A stretch of DNA of 64,000 nt from Acetobacter pomorum (lineage in GTDB: Bacteria > Pseudomonadota > Alphaproteobacteria > Acetobacterales > Acetobacteraceae): assembly GCF_002738225.1 (NCBI RefSeq), contig NZ_PEBQ01000057.1:1-64000 (forward strand). The letters run 5' to 3'. Below, piece by piece: positions 16,734 to 26,071 of the stretch (its first letter is position 1; every line of letters starts with the position of its first letter). Under the pieces are notes generated by a model, which saw only the letters and a program-made list of their open reading frames with translations, had not been told where the DNA came from and searched no databases. The position numbers and the translations under genes were made by a program.

Positions 16734-17935
16734 CCTTCACCCGGCGCAACCGTAAAGATAAGGGATGTGCCAAGGGCCTTCATGGTGTGCAGGGGCTTGC
16801 CCGTAAGCGCATCGGAAATAAAGAAATCACCGTTATCTTCATTGGCGGTGAACATCAGCGGGTGTTCATCCTGCGTGACACCCACAAGGTTGCTGGCCAC
16901 TTTAAGCGGATAGCGGCGGATGCGCTTGTGGGTTTGCGTATCATACACCCACACTTCCGTGCCGTTATCCTTATGTGTCCAGAACGTGCCTTTGTGCATC
17001 AGCACGTACATCTGGTGAGATGCCTTGTGCAGGGCTGCAATCTGCCAGCCACCGGGGCGCCACGTAACTTCAAACGGCTTGGAGGAATCGGGCGCTGCCT
17101 TCAGCCCCGCACCTTCCTGCAAGGACCACGGTTTTTCTACCGTGCTGTTTTCCCCCATTTTTGTGGGGTACACCATACCGCTATAGCTGATGAAGTACGC
17201 CGTGCCATCTGCCGCAACAGTGGGGCTTTGTTCAAAAATACCGTCCTTGTCGGGTTCAAAGAACGGGGCTGTGTGCGTCATGCCCACTTTGCCGTCTGCC
17301 CCAAGGCTAACATTGGCCAGCGTGCCATCTGCACACAGGGAGGAGAAGCCGGAATTGCCCCAAGGATACACCAGCGCGCAACCGGGAATTTCCACTGTCT
17401 GCGTCACCTTATGGGCGGTGTTGTCCACCACTTCCACGGCGTTGCTGGGGCTCATCTGATACACATAGGCGCGAGAGCCATCGGCATTCAGCGCGAAGTC
17501 GTTCTTTTTAGGCGTAACCAGCGCGCGGGCGGGCAATTTTTCATCGGATGTGATCTTGAGCGTGCTGGCATCATATTCAGCCAGCAGATCATTCCGCGCG
17601 CCGCGGTTGCCGCGCTCCCACGTGGTTTCGGCCACATAAATGCGCTTGGCATCGGGCGTAAGGGCCATGTTGCCGTTATAGGCGGCCTGCACCATGCCCA
17701 GCAGCTTGCCGTTATCGGCATCCACTACGTAAACGCGGCCATCCTTGTTGTGGGTGTAAACCGCATCTTCCACCAAAATGGTGTGGGGGGAATAAGGTGG
17801 CAGGGTTACAACATCACTCTGCTCGGTCTGCAATACGGGTTCCGCTGCCTTGGCGGCGGTTCCTCCCATGGTCAGAATGGCCGCACTGCCCAAAAGGGCG
17901 CGCAGCAGGGAGGGACGGACTTTTTGAAGAGACAT
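16730..17935 (-). CDS. mauB: TTQ amine dehydrogenase heavy chain (MauB)
   Basis: A 401-residue precursor. A signal peptide ends near GTAAKA (residue 30), and the rest forms a seven-bladed propeller with repeated DAxxG and LTPDAKRIYVAETTWERG-like blade motifs. ETTWERGNRGARND is the well-conserved stretch after the first blades. The heavy chain dimer clamps two light chains in the periplasm and shapes the channel to the quinone. It is the first gene of the run, 138 bases after the LysR gene and with a perfect dyad in its leader. Length matches methylamine and aromatic amine dehydrogenase large subunits. Confidence 0.88.
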   Translation of the reverse strand: MSLQKVRPSLLRALLGSAAILTMGGTAAKAAEPVLQTEQSDVVTLPPYSPHTILVEDAVYTHNKDGRVYVVDADNGKLLGMVQAAYNGNMALTPDAKRIYVAETTWERGNRGARNDLLAEYDASTLKITSDEKLPARALVTPKKNDFALNADGSRAYVYQMSPSNAVEVVDNTAHKVTQTVEIPGCALVYPWGNSGFSSLCADGTLANVSLGADGKVGMTHTAPFFEPDKDGIFEQSPTVAADGTAYFISYSGMVYPTKMGENSTVEKPWSLQEGAGLKAAPDSSKPFEVTWRPGGWQIAALHKASHQMYVLMHKGTFWTHKDNGTEVWVYDTQTHKRIRRYPLKVASNLVGVTQDEHPLMFTANEDNGDFFISDALTGKPLHTMKALGTSLIFTVAPGEG

Positions 17936-17951
17936 GCGAACTGTTTCTCTC

Positions 17952-17973
17952 GATACCGGAATGTTTCGGTATC
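17952..17973 (-). promoter_or_regulatory. Inverted repeat in the mauB leader
   Basis: GATACCG-GAATGTTT-CGGTATC, 7 of 7 pairs, lies 17-38 bases before the mauB ATG. It may be an operator or a leader hairpin near the ribosome binding site. No T tract follows. Confidence 0.4.
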
Positions 17974-18072
17974 ATAGCGTTTCCCATTTCGTCCGCAAGA
18001 CAAAACATCTGCTTCGGGGGCCTGCTGTTGCGCTGTTACAACAGCTATATATTGCGAAATATCAATCCATTA

Positions 18073-18999
18073 TCATTGTTCACGCACTTCTGACACGTTG
18101 TGCGGCGTGTTCCGTAAAACAGCATCCAGGGCACAGAAACGTTGCCGTAACCAGCGCGCAGCCGCGCCTTGCGGGCGTTTGTGATGCCACACCACAGCCA
18201 GCGGTACGGGCCTGTCTCCGGCATCAAACGCCAAGGGGGGTGTCACAATATCCGGCGCGGTGGGAGAGGCCGCGAGAACATGATCGGAAATAAATGACCA
18301 GCCGATATTGTGCTTCACCAGCTCCAGAATCACCCAGTGGCTTTCCACCCACCAAACCTCACCCGCCACGCGCAGGTGCTGGCGCTCTCGCTCCTGCCCG
18401 CGGGCGGCTACCATAATCTGCCGATACCGCTTGAGGTCCTCCCACGCTACGGGGCCACATGCCGCCAATGGGTGGTTGCGCCCGCATACCAGCTTGAGCG
18501 GCACCCGCCCAATGGTGCGAAACGCCAGATCCGGCGGCATATGTGTTTGCTGCCACATAACCCCCAGATGCGCGGCCCCTTCCTGCACAAGCTGGCCCAC
18601 ATCCTCCATCAACGGAAACAGGATTTCCATTTCCACATAGGGAAAGTGCTGGGCAAATTCTGCAAATATCGGCCCCAGCGCATGTTCGGGGTACAGCTCA
18701 TCTATGGCCACAACCAGCCGGTTTTCCACCTGATCTTCCAAAGATCGGGCCACACCTATCAGGTGCTCGCGCCTGTCCAGCACCACGCGGGCCTCGCGCA
18801 GTAGGCGTTCACCTTCTGGTGTCAATACAGGTGTGCGCCCTGTGCGCAGGAACAGCTCCAGCCCCAGATCCACCTCCAGATTGGCCACATGCGTGCTGAT
18901 GGCAGATTGCGCACGCCCCAAACGGCGGGCAGCCGCAGAAAACGAGCCCGCATCCGCCGTAGCCACAAACGCTTCCAACTGTTCGAGAGAGACATTCAT
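18073..18999 (-). CDS. LysR-family regulator, probable AceR-like regulator of the PACE gene
   Basis: A 308-residue regulator with an N-terminal helix-turn-helix (LEAFVATADAGSFSAAARRLGRAQSAISTHVANLE) and a long inducer-binding domain. It is transcribed away from a PACE-family efflux gene only 62 bases off. Divergent LysR/PACE pairs are an established arrangement (AceR/AceI in Acinetobacter). It is also the gene directly upstream of, and parallel to, mauB, so it could instead or additionally control the amine dehydrogenase operon. Which target is real cannot be told from the sequence. Confidence 0.82.
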   Translation of the reverse strand: MNVSLEQLEAFVATADAGSFSAAARRLGRAQSAISTHVANLEVDLGLELFLRTGRTPVLTPEGERLLREARVVLDRREHLIGVARSLEDQVENRLVVAIDELYPEHALGPIFAEFAQHFPYVEMEILFPLMEDVGQLVQEGAAHLGVMWQQTHMPPDLAFRTIGRVPLKLVCGRNHPLAACGPVAWEDLKRYRQIMVAARGQERERQHLRVAGEVWWVESHWVILELVKHNIGWSFISDHVLAASPTAPDIVTPPLAFDAGDRPVPLAVVWHHKRPQGAAARWLRQRFCALDAVLRNTPHNVSEVREQ

Positions 19000-19061
19000 C
19001 CATCTGTTTTCCTGATGGTTCTTATCTTTTCTTTACCGGGGATGACGATAGATTACGCCGC

Positions 19062-19580
19062 ATGTCAACGCAAACTCTCAGCTCCGTTCAGGCCGCCCCG
19101 GCCGCTTCCGCCACACCAAATGCGCCCGCCGTGGGCATGCGCAGCACGCCAGACCGTATCCGCCACGTGCTGCTGTTTGAACTTGTGGCGTTGGCCATTG
19201 TCATACCCGGGGGCAGCACGCTGTTTGGGCTGCACGAATCTTCCATGGGGGTCATTGGCGTGGGCAGCGCCATCACCGCCACGGTGTGGAACTACCTTTA
19301 TAATGTGATGTTTGACCGCATAATGGCGCGGCTTTATGGCACAACGCACAAAACGGTGGGCGTGCGCATGGTGCACACGCTGCTGTTTGAAGCCGGATTG
19401 CAGATTGTGCTGCTGCCCGCCATTGCATGGTATCTGCACGAAAGCGTGCTGACGGCGTTTTCACTCAGCATGTCCATTGCCGTGTTTTACCTGCTGTACG
19501 CTTTTGTGTTCAACATGGCGTATGACAGGATTTTCCCCATTCCGGCGGATCGGCCTGCAACGGGCACGGCTAACGGATAA
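19062..19580 (+). CDS. PACE-family efflux transporter (AceI-like)
   Basis: A 172-residue inner-membrane protein. After a 25-residue polar head come two repeats of a two-helix BTP domain. The first reads RIRHVLLFELVALAIVIPGG and ATVWNYLYNVMFDRIMA. The second reads RMVHTLLFEAGLQIVLLPAIA and FYLLYAFVFNMAYDRIF. This duplicated pattern with conserved Glu in the first helix of each unit and N(Y/M)xYxxxFDR in the second defines proteobacterial antimicrobial compound efflux proteins. Known members export biocides such as chlorhexidine and short-chain diamines. Its neighbouring LysR gene is divergent. Confidence 0.85.
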   Translation: MSTQTLSSVQAAPAASATPNAPAVGMRSTPDRIRHVLLFELVALAIVIPGGSTLFGLHESSMGVIGVGSAITATVWNYLYNVMFDRIMARLYGTTHKTVGVRMVHTLLFEAGLQIVLLPAIAWYLHESVLTAFSLSMSIAVFYLLYAFVFNMAYDRIFPIPADRPATGTANG

Positions 19581-19592
19581 GCAGAGCCACCT

Positions 19593-21116
19593 TTATGGCT
19601 GGTGTGCGGCCAGCCGATCGTTCCTGACGTAAACAAACGGTTCATGTGGCATCTGTGTATAGTCCTTTGCCAACACTTGCAGAAAACAGGGCATGAACGT
19701 TTCTGCCGGATATGACCCCCAGACCACCCAGTGATCATAATAAATGACCGGGGGTTCATTCCGTGGCAGATCCACACAAATATCCCGCGCATATCCATGC
19801 CACGGATGGGCCGCATAATCGGCCTCCCACGGGAGGTAGGCGTGATATTTCTTCATGGAAAGACGGTTGGCGTAAATATAGACATCGGGATTATACGGTA
19901 AAACCAGAATACGCTCATCCGGGGCCGCATATTTATGGATGAGCGCTGAAAAGCCCACATAGGGGTTTTCCCTAAAGCGATGCCAGCCCGCAGCATGCCT
20001 TTGCGCCGCAGTTTGCTGAAATGGTGATGAAAGAGCATAGCGCCCCCCAAAAGCCGCCAACGCCACACACCCCACAACCACACACATCATCTCTTTGGGT
20101 CTTGATGCCAGCACCCCAACCAGAAGCATGGCCCCAAGAGCCAGAGAGGCCATGAGAAACGAACCGTTCTGGAACCCCACACTCCCCCGCGCCTGCAAGC
20201 TGAGTATGCCTGCCAGCACAGCCAGCGCCATCAGCCTGTGCCGTCCACAGGCCAGCAGCAACACACCCCCCACAGCCAGCATGCAAACAGCTATGGTTTG
20301 AACAATACGATCTGGAGCCAAAGAAAAACGCAGGCTATGCCAGAACTGATTAAGATCCATTGGAATATAATGCGCATACCATTTTTGATTGGCGATAAAA
20401 TGAAATGCGATCATGCCGCCAATATCACCATAGACCAGCAACCAAAGCAGCATGAGGCCCACGGCAGACAGGCCCCCTGCCATCATGCCCAGAAAAGGCA
20501 CCTGATATAGCCGAGGTTTTGCAACAAACACGCCCAAAACGGCCAAAGCCACCGCAACAGAAAACAGGCTGAACGGATAGGCCGCAAAGGGCAGAAACCC
20601 CAAGGCAAACCCGCCCATAAACGCCTGCGTGCGTGAAACCGGAGTGGCACATAAAAGCGGCACAGCCAGCAGGGCCAGCGCAATAACCGCCAGCGCCCCG
20701 CCTATTGTCCAGTAATCATCCAGATTAAGGCCCTGCACCACCCATACGCCGCCCACTGTGCCCAACCACATGGCGCAGGCCAGATAACGCTGCCAGAGCA
20801 GCCGAAACAGTGGAGAGAAAAATATTGCCGCCCCGGCTGCGGCCGCACATGCGGTGGAAACAAGGCGCATCAGCCAGATTTGTGACCACCCCACAACATG
20901 GCCCACCAACCACGAAAGCATAAAAACCAGGGGGCCGTGGGCATCTATATATTCCCGGTAAAGTCTATCCCCCCGGTGGAGTGCAACAGCCCCCAAAAAA
21001 TGGCCAGATTCATCTCCAAACGGAAGATATCCCAATCCTTCCATATTTCTGTAAATAAAAAAGACTGTACACAACAAGAAGAGAACACATGATGTTCTTG
21101 TTATATATTTATCCAC
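19593..21116 (-). CDS. Polytopic membrane protein, glycosyltransferase 39/83-like
   Basis: A 507-residue protein with about ten hydrophobic helices and a soluble C-terminal region of roughly 150 residues. Near the N-terminus FGDESGHFLGAVALHRG, YREYIDAHGPLVFML follows the plan of dolichyl- or undecaprenyl-phosphate-sugar-dependent glycosyltransferases, with an acidic pair (Asp-Glu) after the first helix. The start is GTG at 21116 with GAGG upstream. It converges on the PACE gene 12 bases away. A similar protein is encoded at 50113. Its acceptor is unknown. Confidence 0.6.
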   Translation of the reverse strand: MDKYITRTSCVLFLLCTVFFIYRNMEGLGYLPFGDESGHFLGAVALHRGDRLYREYIDAHGPLVFMLSWLVGHVVGWSQIWLMRLVSTACAAAAGAAIFFSPLFRLLWQRYLACAMWLGTVGGVWVVQGLNLDDYWTIGGALAVIALALLAVPLLCATPVSRTQAFMGGFALGFLPFAAYPFSLFSVAVALAVLGVFVAKPRLYQVPFLGMMAGGLSAVGLMLLWLLVYGDIGGMIAFHFIANQKWYAHYIPMDLNQFWHSLRFSLAPDRIVQTIAVCMLAVGGVLLLACGRHRLMALAVLAGILSLQARGSVGFQNGSFLMASLALGAMLLVGVLASRPKEMMCVVVGCVALAAFGGRYALSSPFQQTAAQRHAAGWHRFRENPYVGFSALIHKYAAPDERILVLPYNPDVYIYANRLSMKKYHAYLPWEADYAAHPWHGYARDICVDLPRNEPPVIYYDHWVVWGSYPAETFMPCFLQVLAKDYTQMPHEPFVYVRNDRLAAHQP

Positions 21117-21311
21117 ATGTCCTCACATTTTAAAATAAACGCTTTTCGCAGATAAAATCCTTATATTTTTAAAATGAATGAATTTTATTATTTTTTTGTG
21201 CATATACGTAAATTTGATATGAGGATTGCAAAAATCACACACCATATTCATGCGCCGCGTTCCCATATGCAGGGGCAGGACACGGATAAATGAGAACATC
21301 TTGCAAAAAAT

Positions 21312-21333
21312 AATTGCGATTCATTCTTATTTG
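21312..21333 (+). promoter_or_regulatory. Candidate Fur-type iron box upstream of bfd
   Basis: AATTGCGATTCATTCTTATTTG lies about 50 bases before the bfd start. It resembles the TTGCGAATCATTCTCATTTG-like sites common before iron genes in proteobacteria. The surrounding 21120-21340 stretch is AT-rich and otherwise featureless. Confidence 0.45.
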
Positions 21334-21381
21334 TGTTCAGGTCTTACACAGAATCGTTCAACCACCCCAAAGGTGCTGCGT

Positions 21382-21615
21382 ATGGTTGTCTGCTCTTGCA
21401 ATCGTCTTACCCATAAAGATGTTGAAGCCGCAGTTGCGGATGGCGCCACCCACCCGCGTGATATTTATGCGGCGCGCAACTGCAAAGCCCAGTGCGGCAA
21501 CTGCGTAAAGGGTGTTGTGTGCCTTCTGCGTGAAGCACGGTTGAAACACATGAAAAAGGCAGAAGTTCCCGCCCACATGGTGCCCGCCGCCGCTGGCGTG
21601 GCGCTGTCTGCCTAA
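21382..21615 (+). CDS. bfd: Bacterioferritin-associated ferredoxin (Bfd-like)
   Basis: A 77-residue [2Fe-2S] protein. MVVCSCNRLTHKDVEAAV opens the BFD fold (Cys4, Cys6), and CKAQCGNCVKGV holds the second cysteine pair. Bfd reduces the haem of bacterioferritin to mobilise stored iron. No bacterioferritin gene is adjacent, although a Dps-type iron-storage gene lies 1.2 kb downstream. ATG at 21382 is preceded by AAGGTG; a GTG nine bases earlier is possible. A C-terminal Ala/Val-rich tail of about 15 residues is longer than usual. Confidence 0.82.
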   Translation: MVVCSCNRLTHKDVEAAVADGATHPRDIYAARNCKAQCGNCVKGVVCLLREARLKHMKKAEVPAHMVPAAAGVALSA

Positions 21616-21680
21616 AAGCACAGGGCAGCCTCTTTATATCGTGCTTGCGCCTCTTTTGTGGTTCTGGCACCGCTTGATGT

Positions 21681-22652
21681 ATGGAAAATCGTATTCTGGT
21701 TATGGGGGCTGGCGCATGGGGTACTGCGCTGGCTCTGCACGCCGCCCGCACCGGGGCGCAGGTTTATTTATGGGCGCGCAACCCTACACGCCTGCCCTCT
21801 GGCGCCATGCCGCGCCTGCCGGGCTTTGTGCTGCCTTCTGCCATTACCGTTTCTTCCGCGCCGCCACCGGCAGATGTGGCCTGCGCGCTTATGGTTATTC
21901 CCACCCAGCATATGGCCTCTGTTCTACCGCTGGTGCCTGTGGGTGTGCCCACAATATTGTGCTGCAAGGGCATAGAGCGCGGCACGCTGGCTTTTCCGCT
22001 GGATATATTGCGCCGACTTCGGCCAGAGGCACCGGGGGCTGTGCTTTCCGGCCCCAATTTTGCGCGGGAAGTGGCGGAAGATTTACCTGCGGCATCTGTT
22101 ATTGCCTCGGCCCAGCTGGATCTGGCCCGCAAGCTGGTAGATCTGCTTTCCACCCCACGCCTGCGCCTTTATGCCAGCGCAGATATAACCGGCGTGCAGC
22201 TTGGGGGCGCGGCCAAAAACGTTATTGCCGTGGCTGCGGGCATTACCATTGGCGCAGGGTTGGGAGAAAACGCCCGCGCAGCTCTTATTACCCGTGGGTT
22301 GGCAGAAATAACCCGCCTTGGCGTGGCTTTGGGTGCACACCCGGCCACACTGGCGGGCCTTGCCGGGCTGGGAGACCTGCTGTTGACCTGCACGGGTGAG
22401 GCCTCACGCAATTATCAGATGGGGCTGGCATTGGGCCGGGGGAATGCCGCCCAAACCGCGCTGGCCACCCTGCCCGGCGTGGCGGAGGGTGTAACCACGG
22501 CAGATGCCCTGCTGGCGCTGGCCCGCAAGCATAAGGTGGATGTGCCCATTACCGCCTGCATTGCCGCTTTTCTGGAAGGTAGGCTCACGCTGCCACAGGC
22601 GCAGGAGCAGCTTTTAACCCGCCCCCTGCGCACGGAACTTGATACCCCCTGA
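21681..22652 (+). CDS. gpsA: Glycerol-3-phosphate dehydrogenase [NAD(P)+]
   Basis: A 323-residue cytosolic enzyme that reduces dihydroxyacetone phosphate to sn-glycerol 3-phosphate for phospholipid synthesis. The Rossmann motif is VMGAGAWGTALALHAA at residues 7-22. SGPNFAREVAEDLPAA and LGGAAKNVIAVAAGI (catalytic Lys) follow, then GLGDLLLTCTGEASRNYQMG. Length and motif order fit GpsA exactly. It starts 65 bases after bfd. Confidence 0.93.
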   Translation: MENRILVMGAGAWGTALALHAARTGAQVYLWARNPTRLPSGAMPRLPGFVLPSAITVSSAPPPADVACALMVIPTQHMASVLPLVPVGVPTILCCKGIERGTLAFPLDILRRLRPEAPGAVLSGPNFAREVAEDLPAASVIASAQLDLARKLVDLLSTPRLRLYASADITGVQLGGAAKNVIAVAAGITIGAGLGENARAALITRGLAEITRLGVALGAHPATLAGLAGLGDLLLTCTGEASRNYQMGLALGRGNAAQTALATLPGVAEGVTTADALLALARKHKVDVPITACIAAFLEGRLTLPQAQEQLLTRPLRTELDTP

Positions 22653-22661
22653 ACGCGTTGG

Positions 22662-22691
22662 CCCCTTACATATTCACATGGATGTGAGGGG
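22662..22691 (+). terminator. Hairpin after gpsA, possible terminator
   Basis: CCCCTTACAT and ATGTGAGGGG (ten pairs, one of them G-T) flank a 10-base loop, 9 bases after the gpsA stop. There is no T tract, so Rho-independent termination is uncertain. Confidence 0.4.
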
Positions 22692-22808
22692 CGTGATCTT
22701 TGTGTGTCAGGCCTTGCACCCTGTTGGCACAGCCCCACGTGTAAGCACATTGCTGGCGATAACCAATGTGGCATTGCCGGACATAAAAACAGGAGGTTCG
22801 TTCAGACC

Positions 22809-23342
22809 ATGAGCACAACCACAGCAAAAGAAGCCCATATCAAGGAATATCTTGGCACGCCAACAGACCTGAAGGCCGATAAGGTTAAGGCCGTTGCGTG
22901 TGGCCTGTCCGAAGTTCTGGCCGATGTGTTTGCCCTGTATATTAAAACCAAGAATTTTCATTGGCATATGAGTGGGCGCCATTTTCGGGATTATCACCTG
23001 CTTTTGGATGAACAGAGCCAACAGATTTTTGCCATGACAGACCCCATGGCCGAGCGTGCCCGTAAAATTGGCGGCACTACGCTCCATTCTGTGGGGGAAA
23101 TTGCCCGCAAAACCAAAATTTCTGATAACGATGCCCTGTACGTAACCCCTGAAGACATGCTGGCGGAACTGCGGGAAGATAACCTGACCCTGACCAAGCG
23201 CTTGCGGGCCGTGCATGCCATTGCATCCGATGCCGGGGATGTGGCCACCACCAGCCTGATTGAAAACTGGATTGATGAAACAGAACGCCGCACGTGGTTT
23301 TTGTTTGAAAGCACGCGCCCGGTTTTTGGCCATAACGCATAA
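22809..23342 (+). CDS. dps: Dps-family DNA-binding ferritin-like protein
   Basis: A 177-residue four-helix ferritin-like protein. KTKNFHWHMSGRHFRDYHLLLDEQSQQIF carries the inter-subunit ferroxidase ligands (His, Asp, Glu). The C-terminal helix has IENWIDETERRTWFL. Dps dodecamers oxidise and store iron and protect DNA under oxidative or starvation stress. The ATG at 22809 was chosen because the family starts here; AGGAGG lies about 13 bases upstream, a long spacing. A strong terminator follows. Confidence 0.9.
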   Translation: MSTTTAKEAHIKEYLGTPTDLKADKVKAVACGLSEVLADVFALYIKTKNFHWHMSGRHFRDYHLLLDEQSQQIFAMTDPMAERARKIGGTTLHSVGEIARKTKISDNDALYVTPEDMLAELREDNLTLTKRLRAVHAIASDAGDVATTSLIENWIDETERRTWFLFESTRPVFGHNA

Positions 23343-23365
23343 AGCCGCCACGCATTTTACAAAGT

Positions 23366-23399
23366 GCAGGCCCTGTTGGCGCAAACAGGGCCTGTTTGT
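23366..23399 (+). terminator. Terminator after dps
   Basis: CAGGCCCTGTT and AACAGGGCCTG form eleven pairs around a short loop, ending in TTTGT. It may also serve the convergent FkbM methyltransferase gene. Confidence 0.8.
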
Positions 23400-23415
23400 A
23401 TTGCAAACCCGCTTA

Positions 23416-24273
23416 TTATAGCTGCACGGTTGGAATAGCTTTTTCCTGCGGCACCCACATATGGTTCCATGCCAGTGTTTCGTGCACCACACGGTTGCCG
23501 GGTTGGGAGGCACCGTTGGGAAACAGAACAATATCCTGATACCCACACCGTTGCAGCACGTCTGTCAGCCCGGTTTCATTTGCGCCCAAAAGCACCTCCA
23601 CAAACACTATGGGCCTGTCACGCTGCATCAGGGCCTCTGCGCCGTGCAGCACGTCCAGATCATGCCCTTCTGCATCCACTTTCATAATCGCCACGTGGGA
23701 ACCTGCGGGGTGCAGATCATCCAGCTTGCGTACTGTCACACTCTGGTGGCTGCCAATATGCTCCTTGAACTCCGCATTCAGCGAGGCACTGGTTTCCACC
23801 AGCCCATGCCCTGCATCTGGCACATACAGGGTGGAAACCGCATTGCTATTGCTAACGGCAAAAGGTGAAAGCGTTACTCTTTTTGAAAAACCGTTCTGGC
23901 TGATATTTTCCTGCAAAATGTTAAAAACAGGCGGCAAGGGCTCATACGCACAAACCTTGATACGCCGTGAAACACACAGGGAAAGCAGGCTGTAAAAGCC
24001 GGTATTGGCCCCTACATCCACAACCAGCCCCTTTTGCGCCTGCTTTACGGCCGCAGCAAAATACTGGGGCATGGGTGCTTCAAAGCTTTTCCACCCTCCG
24101 GCCTGCACTGCATTAACAACCTGATCCCGCCCGGCACAGGGGTCCATAAAAAAGGCGGGAATATCCCAATCCTTCTCCCCACAAATTTCAACCATGCCTT
24201 CCTTGGGCGCTGGCCGAAAAACATCTTGCAGGCGATTTATAAGTGCGCGCACTTTATCAACGCTCCCACACAT
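23416..24273 (-). CDS. FkbM-family methyltransferase
   Basis: A 285-residue SAM-dependent methyltransferase. GLVVDVGANTGFYSLLSLC is motif I, VCAYEPLPPVFNILQENI motif II, and VAIMKVDAEGHDLDVLHGAE the FkbM signature, with IVFVEVLLG after it. The family methylates sugar hydroxyls or small metabolites. No signal peptide is seen. ATG 24273 is used; a TTG at 24312 would add 13 residues and neither has a clear ribosome binding site. It is isolated between dps and the aspartate decarboxylase gene, so context adds little. Confidence 0.8.
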   Translation of the reverse strand: MCGSVDKVRALINRLQDVFRPAPKEGMVEICGEKDWDIPAFFMDPCAGRDQVVNAVQAGGWKSFEAPMPQYFAAAVKQAQKGLVVDVGANTGFYSLLSLCVSRRIKVCAYEPLPPVFNILQENISQNGFSKRVTLSPFAVSNSNAVSTLYVPDAGHGLVETSASLNAEFKEHIGSHQSVTVRKLDDLHPAGSHVAIMKVDAEGHDLDVLHGAEALMQRDRPIVFVEVLLGANETGLTDVLQRCGYQDIVLFPNGASQPGNRVVHETLAWNHMWVPQEKAIPTVQL

Positions 24274-24339
24274 AATATAAAATACTGAAAAACAACATTT
24301 TTCTACCTGCAAGACATAACACAGTTTGAGGGGAGCAGA

Positions 24340-26010
<1,671 letters not shown>

Positions 26011-26071
26011 CTATTATGACCAGTGGGAAACTCTAAAAAAAACAGCCCGTTTGCCCTATGCGTGGGGCAAA

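Noticed and set aside
16568-17977. A long open frame on the plus strand opposite mauB and mauE
   Set aside because: It is antisense to two well-conserved genes. Its translation shows no family pattern, and it has no ribosome binding site; high-GC codon bias creates such frames.
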